A DNA stretch of 64,000 nucleotides from Gemmatimonadota bacterium (GTDB lineage Bacteria > Gemmatimonadota > Gemmatimonadetes > Gemmatimonadales > Gemmatimonadaceae), in assembly GCA_020161135.1 (NCBI GenBank), contig JAIUOB010000003.1, forward strand, positions 310,001 to 374,000, written 5' to 3'. The translations under genes and the position numbers were made by a program. The notes below the pieces were generated by a model, which was given only the letters and a program-made list of their open reading frames with translations, searched no databases and was not told the origin of the DNA. Shown here piece by piece: positions 19,978 through 30,667 of the stretch (positions within the stretch are counted from its first letter, which is position 1; every line of letters starts with the position of its first letter).

Positions 19978-21119
19978 GCCGCACCTCCCCTCGTGGCGAG
20001 TTCGACGGCGCGCTGCACGGCGGAATCCATGTCGCTCGACGCGGAGAAGCCGTTCTCCTTCAGGATCTGCAACGCGAGCTCCTCGTTGGTGCCGGTGAGG
20101 CGGATGACGATGGGCACCTTGAGCGGATTCTGCTTCGTCGCGGTCACGATGCCGTTGGCCACGTCGTCAGTGCGCGTGATGCCACCGAAGATGTTGAACA
20201 GGATGCACTTCACGTTCGGGTCGGCGGTGATGATGCGGAGCGCGTTCACCACCTTCTCCGGGTTCGACGAGCCACCGATGTCGAGGAAGTTGGCCGGATC
20301 GCCGCCGTAGTACTTCACGAGGTCCATCGTGGCCATCGCGAGGCCGGCGCCGTTCACGACGCAGCCGACGTTGCCGTCGAGCTTGATGAACGTGAGGTTC
20401 GCGTTGCGCGCATCCACTTCGCTCGGCGCCTCGCTCGACTCATCGCGCAGGGCGGCGATGGCCGGGCGGCGATCGAGCTCGTTGTCGTCGATGACCATCT
20501 TGCCGTCGACGGCGATGAGCTCACCCTGCGGCGTGAGCACCAGCGGATTGATCTCGGCGAGGGAGCAGCCGGCGTTCATGAACGCCGTGTAGAGCTGCTG
20601 CATGATCTTCGCCGCTTGCCGCGCGAGCTTGACGTCCTTGTACAGGAAGAAGCCCATGCGCATGGCCTCGAACGGGAGCAGGCCGTAGCGCGTGTCGACG
20701 GGGTGGTAGAGGATCTTGTCGGGCGTGGTCGCCGCCACTTCCTCGATGTCGATGCCGCCCGCTGCGGACACCATGAAGACCGGCTTCTTGGTGGCGCGAT
20801 CGACGATGATGCCGACGTAGGCCTCCGAGCCGATGTCGGCGGCGACCGTGACGAGCACCTTCTCGACCGTGAGGTCCTTGATGGTCATGCCGAGGATCGC
20901 CGAGGCCTTCTCCTTCGCGGCCTCCGGCGTCGGGCAGAACTTCACGCCGCCGGCCTTGCCGCGTCCACCGGCGTGGACCTGGGCCTTCACCATCACGGCC
21001 ACGCCGTAACCGCGGGCGATGGCCTCCGCCTGTTCAGGGGTCGTGGCGACCTCGCCGGGCGGGATCGGCACACCGGCCGCCCGCAACAGCTCTTTCGCCT
21101 GGTACTCGTGCAGGTTCAC
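19974..21119 (-). CDS. sucC: Succinyl-CoA synthetase beta subunit
   Basis: ATP-grasp subunit of succinyl-CoA synthetase, 381 residues. The N-terminus [20 protein letters not shown], the [16 protein letters not shown] nucleotide-binding segment and the C-terminal [12 protein letters not shown] loop are typical. It starts at GTG 21119, about 82 bases downstream of the start predicted from the promoter at 21208-21236. ATP or GTP specificity cannot be decided by eye. Confidence 0.97.
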   Translation of the reverse strand: MNLHEYQAKELLRAAGVPIPPGEVATTPEQAEAIARGYGVAVMVKAQVHAGGRGKAGGVKFCPTPEAAKEKASAILGMTIKDLTVEKVLVTVAADIGSEAYVGIIVDRATKKPVFMVSAAGGIDIEEVAATTPDKILYHPVDTRYGLLPFEAMRMGFFLYKDVKLARQAAKIMQQLYTAFMNAGCSLAEINPLVLTPQGELIAVDGKMVIDDNELDRRPAIAALRDESSEAPSEVDARNANLTFIKLDGNVGCVVNGAGLAMATMDLVKYYGGDPANFLDIGGSSNPEKVVNALRIITADPNVKCILFNIFGGITRTDDVANGIVTATKQNPLKVPIVIRLTGTNEELALQILKENGFSASSDMDSAVQRAVELATRGGAA

Positions 21120-21207
21120 GCGTTCTCCGAGCTCATGGGAAGTGTCTGCAATGCAGGGTGGATCAACTGCGGGACTGCTCTGTCGTGGTACGCGCAGCCA
21201 TCACGCA

Positions 21208-21236
21208 ATGCTAGGCGATCCGACAGGGGGGGACAA
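21208..21236 (-). promoter_or_regulatory. Promoter of sucCD
   Basis: Minus-strand TTGTCC (21236-21231), a 17-base spacer and TAGCAT (21213-21208), in the gap between the UPF0182 gene and sucC. A run of seven G (21226-21232) covers part of the spacer and -35 box. Confidence 0.55.
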
Positions 21237-21267
21237 CTCACGCGACGCGGCACGGCTGGCCGCATGC

Positions 21268-23793
21268 TCACGGGGGCGGCCGACGCAGGGCGCGTCCCAG
21301 ACTGTCGAAGGCCGCGCCAAACGCGGTCCAGTCGCCGCGCCGGGCCGCCTCGCGCATGGCGTCGTAGAGCCGCCCCGCGTCCTCGTCACGCACCTCGCGC
21401 AGGGTTGCCGGCGTGGTCGGGCCCCCGCGCGGTGGCGGCGCCGCGCCCATGTCGGCCAAGGCGTCGGCGAGTCCCGCCCCCAGGCCGAGGCGGGTCCCGT
21501 CGGTGACCCCGACGCGGGCGATGACCAGCGTGCCGTCGCCGCGCAGCCACTGGACGGCCTGCAGGTACAGCGGGCCGCGATCGGTGACGAGGGCGGTGAT
21601 GCGTCCACGTCGAAGTCGGGGGGAGCGTCCGGCGGGTGCCGCGATGACGGCTTCCGCGCTGTCGACACCGCGCTCGAGGAGATCTTCCACCGCACGCCAT
21701 CGCACGGGGGCCGTCGAGGGGGTCCACCACGTGGCGCGCTCCTCACCGCCGGCCGCCAGCAGCACGCCCGCGATGCGATCGTCGTCGCCGAGCAGGGCGA
21801 GACTCCATCCCATCCCCGACGCGCGGGCACCGGCAAGCGCGTACACCGAGGGGGCACCTCCCGCGAGGGCGCTATCCGGCAGGTGGCGCACCACGCTGCC
21901 GTCGAGGCGCGATCCGTAGCGCGCGAACGTGCGCGCCTGAAGCACCGCGCTCTCGGTCGCGGGTGGCAACTGAGTCACCACGGCCGCGTCGAGCGCGCTC
22001 ACCGGCGTGAAGAGCGCGGGGAGCCGCGCCATCCAGGTGCGGGTGACGGGATCAGGGCGCGCCGTGGGGATGAGGCGCACGCGCCCGGTCGCGGCGTCGA
22101 CCAGCGCCGTCGCGGCGAACTTGAAGTAGCCATAGCTCTCGCCATCGACGGTCCAGCGCTGGCTCAACGGGTAGTGCGCGGAGGCGCTGTAGAGCTGGAC
22201 CACCCACCACAGCCGCTCGCCGGCGCGGAGCGGTACGATGTCGGCACCCTGCACGAAGACCGGCGCAAGGCGTCGCACACGATCACGCACGTCGAGATGG
22301 GTCACGAGACGCGCCGAGAGCGGCGCGACGGTATCAACGGCGAGGAGGGCGGCGTCGCGCAGGGCCCAGGCATGCGCGACGCGCGCGCGCAGCCGTGCGA
22401 GCGGTGCGCCGGGCACGTCGGGGACTTCACGACCGTCCACCACGCGCCACCCGGCGAGTCCCGGCCCGACGAGCGGCCAGGTGCCGCGCGTCGGATCGTC
22501 GAGCGGCGCCACGGGCCCGAGCAGCGAATCGCGCACCATCGGGCGCGTCGCGTCGGTCACGTAGAGGCGCCACGACTCGCTGCTGGCCACCGGGCGTCGC
22601 ACGGCGAGCGCCGCCACCCGACCGTCGAGGAGTGTCCATCCCACGGGCGCCGCATCGACCAACCGATCGCTGCGCGACGCATCGCCGCCGCGGGTGCGTC
22701 CGCCATCGCCCTCGCCGAGTCCCTGCGCCAGGGAGGTGCGGTCCCAAAGGCTCGCCTGCTCACCCAGCGTCCGCACGGGTGCGCGTGGCGCACGCGCGCT
22801 GTCCGCGGTGGGCACGCGCATGAGGTCGACATCGAATGCGCGCCGACTGAACAGCGTGCGCGAGGCGAGATAGTCGAGGTCACGCCGTGTGGGATCGCCG
22901 AGCAGGGCACCGCGTTGCAGCAGCACGGGGGCGACCTGCCGCAGCCCGACCGCCGCCACGAGCACCAGCGTGACCGTCACGAAGGCGGCGCGCACCTGCC
23001 CCACCCAGCCCGTCCGCAGCAGCACGCACGCGGCCACCGCGCTGCCGTAGGCCAGCAGCAGGTCGACGCGCAACGTCACGCGATGATCGACACGCACGAA
23101 GAGCCCGTCGGGCCCGCTGCCCTGCCGCAGCAGGTCGAACGCATCGAGGCGGTAGCTCCAGGCGAGCAGCAGGAGCACCAGCGACCCGAGCACGGTGAGG
23201 TGTCGCCGCACATGCGTGGAGGCGCTGAGGCGCCGGCCATCGAGTCGCAACGACCGCGTGAGGGCATAGAGCACCAGCACGAGTGCGGTGAGCGTGACCA
23301 ACGCCACCAGCGCCCAGAGGTAGAGCGTTTCCTCGACCGGCAGCCAGTACACATAGAAGCCGAGGTCCCGATCGAGGATCCCCTCGATCTCGCCGAATGG
23401 CACGCCATGGCGTGCCAGCGCGACGTCACTCCAGTTGCCGAGCGGGAGCGCGAGCAGGCCGCCAAGGATGAGTGCGGCCAGGATCGTCGCGGAGGCGAGC
23501 CGTTGCCCCGGGACCATCGCCGTCAGCTCGATGTTCGCGACGCGTGACGGAATCGCGACCGCGAGGATCGTGCGTCGTACCGCATGGAGGTTGGCCCACG
23601 CGAACAGCGCGCCGGCCGCCCACGCGCCGCCCTGCAGCAGGACGGTGTCGGTGACCCGCTCCCAGAACAGCGCAGGCACGCCCATGGCCTGATACCAGGC
23701 GTGCTCGACATATGCCGCGGTGACCGCGCGCCCCACGAGCAGGCCGAGGGCCGCGAGGGCGAGGGCCACGAGCACCCAGCTGCGGGCGCGCAT
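21268..23793 (-). CDS. UPF0182 family membrane protein
   Basis: Large protein of 841 residues. The first 300 or so contain about seven hydrophobic segments and the rest is a soluble, Arg-rich domain, the build of the UPF0182/COG1615 family. Family-like features include an early EHAWYQAMG stretch and RRDLDYLASRTLFSRRAFDVD just after the membrane part. The function of this family is unknown to me. ATG 23793 lies 20 bases after the phosphohexomutase stop, so it is probably the last gene of the nuo transcription unit. A long open frame on the plus strand over the same region is a GC shadow. Confidence 0.8.
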   Translation of the reverse strand: MRARSWVLVALALAALGLLVGRAVTAAYVEHAWYQAMGVPALFWERVTDTVLLQGGAWAAGALFAWANLHAVRRTILAVAIPSRVANIELTAMVPGQRLASATILAALILGGLLALPLGNWSDVALARHGVPFGEIEGILDRDLGFYVYWLPVEETLYLWALVALVTLTALVLVLYALTRSLRLDGRRLSASTHVRRHLTVLGSLVLLLLAWSYRLDAFDLLRQGSGPDGLFVRVDHRVTLRVDLLLAYGSAVAACVLLRTGWVGQVRAAFVTVTLVLVAAVGLRQVAPVLLQRGALLGDPTRRDLDYLASRTLFSRRAFDVDLMRVPTADSARAPRAPVRTLGEQASLWDRTSLAQGLGEGDGGRTRGGDASRSDRLVDAAPVGWTLLDGRVAALAVRRPVASSESWRLYVTDATRPMVRDSLLGPVAPLDDPTRGTWPLVGPGLAGWRVVDGREVPDVPGAPLARLRARVAHAWALRDAALLAVDTVAPLSARLVTHLDVRDRVRRLAPVFVQGADIVPLRAGERLWWVVQLYSASAHYPLSQRWTVDGESYGYFKFAATALVDAATGRVRLIPTARPDPVTRTWMARLPALFTPVSALDAAVVTQLPPATESAVLQARTFARYGSRLDGSVVRHLPDSALAGGAPSVYALAGARASGMGWSLALLGDDDRIAGVLLAAGGEERATWWTPSTAPVRWRAVEDLLERGVDSAEAVIAAPAGRSPRLRRGRITALVTDRGPLYLQAVQWLRGDGTLVIARVGVTDGTRLGLGAGLADALADMGAAPPPRGGPTTPATLREVRDEDAGRLYDAMREAARRGDWTAFGAAFDSLGRALRRPPP

Positions 23794-23813
23794 TCAGCGC
23801 TCCCCGGACGAGG

Positions 23814-25193
23814 TCAGGGGGTTACGCCCTGCGCGCGCAGCCACGACTCCATCGTGTTGCGGATCTCTGCGAGACGTTCGGGCGTGCGGGCTTCGTAGCG
23901 CGCGACGATGACCGGCTGCGTGTTGGAGGCGCGCAGCAGCCCCCAGCCGTCGCCAAAGAGCACGCGCACCCCGTCGACGTCGATGACGTCGTGCGTGGCG
24001 CGGAAGTGCGGCACCGCCTTCTCCATGACGGCGAACTTGACCGCCTCGTCGGTGTCGATGCGGATCTCCGGTGTGGAGACGAACGGCGGCACGTCGGCGA
24101 GCAGTTCGTCGATCCGCTTGCCCGCGTCTGCGAGAATGCGGAGCAGGCGCGCGGCGGCGTAGAGCGCATCGTCGTGCCCGTAGAAGCCCTCGCTGAAGAA
24201 CATGTGGCCGGACATCTCGCCGGCGATCGGCGCGTGCATCGCCTTCATCTTGTCCTTGATGAGCGAGTGGCCGGTCTTCCACATGACCGGCGTGCCGCCG
24301 GCCTTCGTGATCTCGTCGGTGAGCGCCTGCGAGCACTTCACGTCGAAGATGATGGGCTGCCCCTGCCCCGTCCGCGCCAGTACGTCGCGCGCGTAGAGGA
24401 TGAGGATGTGATCGCCCCAGATGATGCGTCCGGTGCGATCGACGACGCCGATGCGATCGGCGTCTCCGTCGAACGCGATGCCGATCTCGGCGTCGTGCGC
24501 GCGCACCGCCGCGATGCAGTCCTCGAGGTTCTCGGGGACGGTGGGATCGGGGTGGTGATTGGGAAAGGTGCCGTCGCTCTCGGTGAAGAGCCCGATGCCG
24601 TCGACGCCGAGCGCGCTCAGGAGTTGCGGTGCGACGAGCGCGCCCGCGCCGTTGCCGCAGTCGTACACGACACGCATCGGCGAGCCGTCCGGATGGCGCA
24701 GCGGTCCGATCTTCGCGACGATGTCCGTGACGTAGCGGTCGATGACCTCGACGTGCCGCACCTGCCCGGCCCCCGAGGGAAACTGGCCGGCGACGATGGT
24801 GCGGTAGAGCGCCTGGATGTCCTCGCCGTGCAGCGAGGCCGTGCCGAGGCACATCTTGAAGCCGTTGTACTCGGGCGGATTGTGCGAGCCCGTGATCTGG
24901 ATGCCGCCCACCACGCTCTCGTGATGCAGCGCCCAGTACAGCAGGGGGGTGGGAACGACGCCGACGTCGACGACATCGACGCCGGAGGACGTGAAGCCGC
25001 GCACCAGCGCATCACGCAGTGCGACGCCGCTGGGCCGATTGTCGCGACCGACGGCCACCGCCCCGGCGATGCCCCGCTCGCGCAGCATGGCCGCGTACGC
25101 CTGTCCGAGTCGCTCGGCGACCTCGGTGGTCAGGTCGCGGCCGACAATGCCGCGGACGTCGTACTGCCGGAAGATGGTGGGGCTGATCGACAT
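23814..25193 (-). CDS. Phosphomannomutase/phosphoglucomutase
   Basis: Alpha-D-phosphohexomutase of 459 residues, close in length to Pseudomonas AlgC. Domain signatures in order: FRQYDVRGIVG at the N-terminus, the phosphoserine loop GGIQITGSHNPPEYNG (catalytic Ser about residue 104), the metal-binding loop FDGDADRIGVVD, the sugar-binding GEMSGHMFF and the C-terminal phosphate loop RASNTQPVIVARYEA. It makes mannose or glucose 1-phosphate for surface polysaccharide. The GEMSGH sequence fits enzymes that accept both sugars. ATG 25193 follows nuoN by 20 bases. Confidence 0.92.
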   Translation of the reverse strand: MSISPTIFRQYDVRGIVGRDLTTEVAERLGQAYAAMLRERGIAGAVAVGRDNRPSGVALRDALVRGFTSSGVDVVDVGVVPTPLLYWALHHESVVGGIQITGSHNPPEYNGFKMCLGTASLHGEDIQALYRTIVAGQFPSGAGQVRHVEVIDRYVTDIVAKIGPLRHPDGSPMRVVYDCGNGAGALVAPQLLSALGVDGIGLFTESDGTFPNHHPDPTVPENLEDCIAAVRAHDAEIGIAFDGDADRIGVVDRTGRIIWGDHILILYARDVLARTGQGQPIIFDVKCSQALTDEITKAGGTPVMWKTGHSLIKDKMKAMHAPIAGEMSGHMFFSEGFYGHDDALYAAARLLRILADAGKRIDELLADVPPFVSTPEIRIDTDEAVKFAVMEKAVPHFRATHDVIDVDGVRVLFGDGWGLLRASNTQPVIVARYEARTPERLAEIRNTMESWLRAQGVTP

Positions 25194-25213
25194 GCGCGCT
25201 GGAGAGCGAAGGG

Positions 25214-26782
25214 TCAGGGGGTGCGGTGCGCGGTCTGCAGGCGCGCCGGAGCGGCCGGCCCGACATCCGCACCGCCGCCCCTCACGGCCAGGTCCGCGAA
25301 GCGCGAGAGGGGGGTGGGATAGACGCCCAGCACCAGCAGGGTGCCCACGGCCGCGATCAGGAGGGCGCGTGGCCCCGCGTGCATGGACGGCACCGGGCGC
25401 CCCTCTGGCCGCGGGCGCATGAACATCGCGCCGATGACCACGAGATAGTAGCCCGCCGAGACGGCGCTGGTGAGCACCAGCAGCACGGAGAGAATGGTCT
25501 GCGGCGCGGGCGCCTGCAGCACGGCCTGGAGGACGTACCACTTCGCGAAGAAGCCCACGCCCCCAACGAGCGGCATGCCCATGAGCGACAGCAGGCACAC
25601 CGCCAGCGCCGACGCGAGCCACGGGCGGACGATCCAGAGACCCGCCACGTCATCGAGCGACGGCGCGCTGTCGCGCCCGTCGTTGACCGTCACCAGCGCC
25701 GCGAACGCGCCCATCGTGGCCAGCGTGTACGCGACGAGATAGAAGACCAGTGCCCGACTGCCCGCATCGCTCCCGGGGACGAGCGCCACCAGCAGGTAGC
25801 CCGCGTGTGCGATGCTGGAGTACGCGAGCATGCGCACCACGTTGCGCTGCGCAAGCGCGGTGACGTTGCCGACGATCATCGTGAGCGCGGCCAGCCACCA
25901 CAGTGCGACATGCCAGCGTCCGGCCGCCGTGGGCAGCGCGTCGACGAGCACACGGGCGAAGAGCGCGAAGGCCGCGGTCTTGACCGTGGCGGACATGAAG
26001 GCCGTGATGGGGAGTGGCGCCCCCTCGTAGACGTCGGGCGTCCAGAGATGGAAGGGCGCCGCCGCCACCTTGAAGGCCAGACCGACGAGCAGGAGCGCGA
26101 GTCCCACCACGAACAGCGGCGAGAGCGCAGGCGTCGCCGCGGCCCACTGCGCGATGTCGGTGAAGCGCGTGCTGCCGGTGGCCCCGAAGAGCAGCGCCAT
26201 GCCGTACAGCAGGAACCCGCTGGAGACAGCGCCAAGCAGGAAGTACTTGATGGCAGCCTCGGCCCCGCGCCGGCTCCGGCGATTGACGCCCGCGAGCACG
26301 TACACGGCGAGCGACATGAGCTCGACGCCGAGGAAGGCGATGATGAGGTCGCGTGCCCCGGTGAGGATAAGCATCCCGGTGGCGGCGAGCAGCACCAGCG
26401 CCGGCACCTCCGGGCCGAAACTGCGACTGCGCTCCTGCTCGGCTTCGATGAGCGTCAGGGCGAGTGCGGTGCCGAGCAGCACGACCAGGGCAAGCGCCCA
26501 TCGCATGCCGTCGCCGGCGATGCGGAGATCATCCGTACCAGGCGCGCCGTCGGCCCACGCCACGCCGACGACGAGCGCGGCAAGGAGACAGGCCACCGCC
26601 GCAAAGCGCGCCAGCACGGCGGTCCGTTCGCCGCCCTCCGCCGCGTGGGGATCGCGCTGGTGTGCACCGGCGGTGATCGGACGCCAGACGGCTGCCAGCA
26701 GGAGCAGCATGGCGCTGGCGGCGAGCAACAGCTCGGGCGCGAGCGCGCGCAGCAGCACGCCGGGAGAGGCGAAGGCGTTCAT
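25214..26782 (-). CDS. nuoN: NADH-quinone oxidoreductase subunit N
   Basis: Antiporter-like, proton-pumping membrane subunit of complex I, about 522 residues and 14 predicted helices. ATG 26782 overlaps the nuoM stop (ATGA), preferred over an in-frame ATG 15 bases upstream. Core family sequence includes LGVELMSLAVYVLAG, then a lysine-containing helix (AFKVAAAPFHLWTPDVYEGAP) and MLAYSSIAHAGYLL. It is the last nuo gene. Confidence 0.95.
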   Translation of the reverse strand: MNAFASPGVLLRALAPELLLAASAMLLLLAAVWRPITAGAHQRDPHAAEGGERTAVLARFAAVACLLAALVVGVAWADGAPGTDDLRIAGDGMRWALALVVLLGTALALTLIEAEQERSRSFGPEVPALVLLAATGMLILTGARDLIIAFLGVELMSLAVYVLAGVNRRSRRGAEAAIKYFLLGAVSSGFLLYGMALLFGATGSTRFTDIAQWAAATPALSPLFVVGLALLLVGLAFKVAAAPFHLWTPDVYEGAPLPITAFMSATVKTAAFALFARVLVDALPTAAGRWHVALWWLAALTMIVGNVTALAQRNVVRMLAYSSIAHAGYLLVALVPGSDAGSRALVFYLVAYTLATMGAFAALVTVNDGRDSAPSLDDVAGLWIVRPWLASALAVCLLSLMGMPLVGGVGFFAKWYVLQAVLQAPAPQTILSVLLVLTSAVSAGYYLVVIGAMFMRPRPEGRPVPSMHAGPRALLIAAVGTLLVLGVYPTPLSRFADLAVRGGGADVGPAAPARLQTAHRTP

Positions 26783-28353
26783 CGGCTGAAGGGCCACAGC
26801 GAGGGATACGTCACGGGCGCATTGGGGCTCATCTGCACCGACTCGACAAAGCGTGCGCCCGCGCGCTCGAACGGCCGCAGCACCGGCGCCGGCGCGACGC
26901 CGAGACCGATGATGCCGGCGAGCAGGAGACCCAGCGCGAGGCGCTCACGGCCATCGAGATCGGTCACGCGCGACGTCTCGGCACCTGCACTGCCCCACAG
27001 CAGCAGCTGCACGGCGCGCAGCCCGTATGCGGCGGCGAGGATGACCCCGGTCGCCGCGATGACCGTGAACAGCGGCGAGGCGGGCCAGGTGCCGAACAGG
27101 ATGAGGAACTCTCCTACGAAGCCACTCGTGCCCGGCAAGCCGACGGTGGCCAGCATGGCCACGACGAGCGACACGCCGAACCACGGCGCGCGCGCGGCGA
27201 GGCCGCCGAAGGCCGCCAGCTCGGTCGTGCCGGTCCGATCCTCGAGGGCGCCCGCGAGGAGGAACAGCGCTGCGGTGGTGAGCCCGCTGTTCACGATGCT
27301 CATGGCCGCGCCTTGCGCGCCCTCGGCGGTGAAGACGAACGCGCCCAGCATGATGAAGCCGAGGTGACTGATGGCGCTGTACGCGATGACCCGCTTGAGG
27401 TCGCGCTGCGCGAGCGCGAGGAAGCCGCCATAGAAGATCGTCACCAGCGACAGCACCAGGATGGTGACGTGCAACGGCGGGTACGTGGCGCCGGTGGGAA
27501 AGAACGGACTCGCGAAGCGCAACAGGCCGTAGACGCCCACCTTGAGGCCGATGGTGACCGCGGCGAAGGTCGGAGCCGCGCCCTGCGCATCCGGGAACCA
27601 CGTGTGAAACGGCACGAGTGCCGACTTCACGGCAAACGCGGCGAAGAACGCGAGGAAGAGATAGACCTGCCAGCTCGGCGGCACCGGCGTGAGCGCGAGG
27701 TGATCGACATGAAAGTCGTTCGCCCCTCCCAGGTTCCAGAGCACCAGGAGTGCGACGAGCAGCAGGAGCGATCCCACGAGCGTGAACAGCACGTAGCGCA
27801 GGGCGGCGCGGGACTGCCCCGCCGCACCCCAGACGCCCACCAGCAGGTACGTGGGGATGAGCATCAACTCCCACGCGAGGTAGAACAGCAGCGTGTCGAG
27901 GGCAATGAAGACGCCGACGAGCCCCGACGTGAGCAGCAGCGCCAGGGCGCCGAACGCAGGCGTGCGGGCACGCACGTTGTTCCACGCACCGAGCAGCGTG
28001 ATGGGCAGCAGCAGCGTCGTCATGACGACGAGTGGCATCGACAGTCCGTCGACGCCCAGGCTGATCGTCGCGCCCAGGTCGGCAATCCAGGGGTAATCGA
28101 CGCGCGCCTGCCAGCCGGCCCGCGCCGGGTCGTACACCATCCACAGCAGGACGCCGAGTGCCGCTTCGACGACGAGTGCGCCCAGCGTGAGCGCGCGGGC
28201 ATCGGGGCCGCCGCTCGGCGCCTCCGCGCCCGACTCGTCGCGCACGCGTTCCCGACCGAGCAGGCGCACCAATACCGCGGCGGCGACAGGCCAGACGAGC
28301 AACGCCGGGAGCAGCCACGTCGTGATGCCAGCCGAAAGCAATGTCGTGCGCAT
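26779..28353 (-). CDS. nuoM: NADH-quinone oxidoreductase subunit M
   Basis: Second antiporter-like subunit, 524 residues, about 14 helices. It has LFYLAWELMLIPTYLLVGVWG with the conserved helix-5 Glu, KSALVPFHTWFPDAQGAAP with the conserved Lys, and VIAYSAISHLGFIMLG. ATG 28353 shares one base with the nuoL stop (TGATG). Confidence 0.96.
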   Translation of the reverse strand: MRTTLLSAGITTWLLPALLVWPVAAAVLVRLLGRERVRDESGAEAPSGGPDARALTLGALVVEAALGVLLWMVYDPARAGWQARVDYPWIADLGATISLGVDGLSMPLVVMTTLLLPITLLGAWNNVRARTPAFGALALLLTSGLVGVFIALDTLLFYLAWELMLIPTYLLVGVWGAAGQSRAALRYVLFTLVGSLLLLVALLVLWNLGGANDFHVDHLALTPVPPSWQVYLFLAFFAAFAVKSALVPFHTWFPDAQGAAPTFAAVTIGLKVGVYGLLRFASPFFPTGATYPPLHVTILVLSLVTIFYGGFLALAQRDLKRVIAYSAISHLGFIMLGAFVFTAEGAQGAAMSIVNSGLTTAALFLLAGALEDRTGTTELAAFGGLAARAPWFGVSLVVAMLATVGLPGTSGFVGEFLILFGTWPASPLFTVIAATGVILAAAYGLRAVQLLLWGSAGAETSRVTDLDGRERLALGLLLAGIIGLGVAPAPVLRPFERAGARFVESVQMSPNAPVTYPSLWPFSR

Positions 28354-30377
28354 CAGCCGCCCACCACCAGCAGGGCCGCAATGAGCGCGACGGCGCCTGC
28401 CACCAGCATCCAGGCGTACTTGCCGACATCGCCGTCCTGTAGCCGCGACCCGACGAGCGCCGCCGCGCGCGCCAGCAAGCCACCACCGCCGCGGAAGGTC
28501 CGATCGACGCCCACCTCGACGCCGCGATCGAGCACGACGCTCGAGAACCAGGCGATCGGGCGCACGATGACGAGGTCGACGAGCGCGTCAACGCCGTAGG
28601 CACGTGCGAGCAGGTCGCGTCCGGGGCCATCCGAGGCCTGTGACGACGGCGGACGCCGATACAACACGGCGGCGACGACGATGCCCACCACCGCCACGCC
28701 GACGGCGACGCCGACGAGCATCCACTCCGTGTCGTGGCTCGGCATGGCGCGCGGCGCGAGCCGTGCCGCTGACGTGCCGACGACCGGTGCCAGCCAGTGT
28801 TCGAGCAGTCCCGTCGGGCCCCACGGCATCAGTGCCGGCAGGTTGAGCCACCCGCCCGCGAGGGTGAGCGCGCCCAGCGCCAGCACCGGCACGGTCATCA
28901 CTGCCGGGGCTTCATGCAGATGCGCCGCCTCTTCGCTGCCGGTACGATTGGCGCCGAAGAAGGTCAGCAGCAGCAGCCGCGTCATGTAGATGGCGGTGAG
29001 CAGGGCCGTGATGAGTCCGATGACATAGACGGCGAGTAGCACCGTACGCCCCGGCACGCCGAACAGCGACGCGTCGGCGAGGCTCGAACCCATCGCCCGC
29101 GCGTAGGCGCCGGCGAGGATCTCGTCCTTGGAGAAGAAGCCCGCGAGCGGAGGCACCCCGGCGATGGCGAGGGTCGCCAGCGTCATCGCCACGGCCGTGG
29201 CCGGCATGGCACGACGGAGGCCGCCCATGTTGCGCATGTCCTGCGGGTCGTCGTGCCGGTGCGTGTGATGATACGCGTGGTGCATGGCGTGGATCACGGA
29301 ACCGGCGCCGAGGAACAGCAACGCCTTGAAGAAGGCGTGCGTGACCAGATGAAACACGCCGGCGGTGTAGGCCCCCGTCCCGACGCCGATGAACATGTAG
29401 CCGAGCTGGGAGACGGTGGAGTACGCCAGCACCTTCTTGATGTCCCACTGTCGCAGCGCGATGGTGGCGGCGTAGAGCGCCGTCACGGCGCCCACCACGG
29501 CGACCAGCAGGGAGACCATCGGTGCGCCGGAGAACACCGGGGCGGTGCGTGCGACCATGTACACGCCGGCGGTGACCATCGTGGCGGCGTGAATGAGCGC
29601 TGACACCGGCGTCGGGCCGGCCATGGCGTCGGGCAGCCAGATGTAGAGCGGGATCTGCGCGCTCTTGCCGACGCAGCCGATGAGCAGGCACAGCGCCACA
29701 AGGTTGGTCATCGGGTGGCCGACCAGCATCCCGAGCACCGACGTGCCGCCTTGCCAGTCGAGATGCTGGTTGGCGTTGAACACGAGGAACATCGCCAGCA
29801 GCAGGCCGACGTCACCGACACGGTTGACGATGAACGCCTTGCGCCCGGCTTCCGCATTGGCGCGTTCGCCGAACCAGAAGCCGATGAGGAGGTACGACGC
29901 GAGGCCGACGCCCTCCCAGCCGAGGAACAGCACCGGCAGGTTCGCACCGAGCACCAGCACCAGCATGAACGCGACGAACAGGTTGAGATACGCGAAGTAC
30001 CGGGCATAGCCGGCGTCGTCGCGCATGTACCCGACCGAGAACACGTGAATGAGCGCGCCCACGCCGGTGATGACGAGCGTCATGAGCATGCTGAGCTGGT
30101 CGAGCTGGAAATCCCACCCGATGGACACGGCGGTGGTGGGCATCCAGGCGCCCAGCGACACGATGACGGGCGGGCCGAAGCCCACGCGCATGCGCTGGAA
30201 GAGGGCGAGCGCGAGCGCGAAGGCTGCGATCAGGACGCCCGGGCCGACGACGGTCACCAACGGATGGCGCGCCGTCGTGCCGTCGGGGCGGCCCGCCGCA
30301 CGCAGCGCGACCGCACCGTTCACCACGAAGCCGAGCAGGGGCAGCAGCAGCAGGATGGGCAGCAGAGTCGGGATCAT
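28353..30377 (-). CDS. nuoL: NADH-quinone oxidoreductase subunit L
   Basis: Largest antiporter-like subunit, 674 residues, with the C-terminal lateral helix extension. Signatures: [19 protein letters not shown] (helix-5 Glu), [32 protein letters not shown] (helix-7/8 Lys and His), [17 protein letters not shown] His-rich stretch ([15 protein letters not shown]) near residue 365 lies in a loop seen in many NuoL proteins. ATG 30377 overlaps the nuoK stop (ATGA). Confidence 0.96.
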   Translation of the reverse strand: MIPTLLPILLLLPLLGFVVNGAVALRAAGRPDGTTARHPLVTVVGPGVLIAAFALALALFQRMRVGFGPPVIVSLGAWMPTTAVSIGWDFQLDQLSMLMTLVITGVGALIHVFSVGYMRDDAGYARYFAYLNLFVAFMLVLVLGANLPVLFLGWEGVGLASYLLIGFWFGERANAEAGRKAFIVNRVGDVGLLLAMFLVFNANQHLDWQGGTSVLGMLVGHPMTNLVALCLLIGCVGKSAQIPLYIWLPDAMAGPTPVSALIHAATMVTAGVYMVARTAPVFSGAPMVSLLVAVVGAVTALYAATIALRQWDIKKVLAYSTVSQLGYMFIGVGTGAYTAGVFHLVTHAFFKALLFLGAGSVIHAMHHAYHHTHRHDDPQDMRNMGGLRRAMPATAVAMTLATLAIAGVPPLAGFFSKDEILAGAYARAMGSSLADASLFGVPGRTVLLAVYVIGLITALLTAIYMTRLLLLTFFGANRTGSEEAAHLHEAPAVMTVPVLALGALTLAGGWLNLPALMPWGPTGLLEHWLAPVVGTSAARLAPRAMPSHDTEWMLVGVAVGVAVVGIVVAAVLYRRPPSSQASDGPGRDLLARAYGVDALVDLVIVRPIAWFSSVVLDRGVEVGVDRTFRGGGGLLARAAALVGSRLQDGDVGKYAWMLVAGAVALIAALLVVGG

Positions 30378-30667
30378 CCGCGCAGCGTCCGGAGTTGCGA
30401 GAGGTCGACCGTCCCGAAGTGCCGGAAGACCGCGATGCTGATGGCGAGCCCCACGGCCGCCTCTGCCGCGGCCACGGTCATGACCATGATGACGAACACG
30501 TGGCCGGTGACGCCGTGCAGGCGGGCCAGTGCGACGAGGCTCAGGTTCACGGCGTTGAGCATGAGCTCCGCGCACATGAACAGGATGATCGCGTTGCGGC
30601 GGGTGAGCACCCCGACCACACCGATGCTGAACAGGATCGCCGAGACGATGAGGGCTTCGGTGATCAT
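30374..30667 (-). CDS. nuoK: NADH-quinone oxidoreductase subunit K
   Basis: Small 97-residue, three-helix subunit in the membrane arm, homologous to antiporter MrpC. It has [20 protein letters not shown] with the conserved membrane Glu, and [19 protein letters not shown] with the second. ATG 30667 overlaps the nuoJ stop (ATGA); the long open frame upstream is a shadow of nuoJ. Confidence 0.95.
   Translation of the reverse strand: MITEALIVSAILFSIGVVGVLTRRNAIILFMCAELMLNAVNLSLVALARLHGVTGHVFVIMVMTVAAAEAAVGLAISIAVFRHFGTVDLSQLRTLRG

Noticed and set aside
21226..21232. Run of seven G as a phase-variation tract
   Set aside because: It is intergenic, partly inside the sucC promoter spacer and -35 box, and short for efficient slippage; a spacing effect cannot be excluded but there is no supporting evidence.
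21019..23547. An 842-codon open frame on the plus strand
   Set aside because: It is antisense to the UPF0182 gene, its protein is Arg/His/Gly-rich without family motifs, and it disappears as a frame artefact of high third-position GC.
25226..27367. A 713-codon plus-strand frame opposite nuoN and nuoM
   Set aside because: Same GC-shadow pattern: no hydrophobic or catalytic motifs, highly charged composition, and it covers two well-supported genes.
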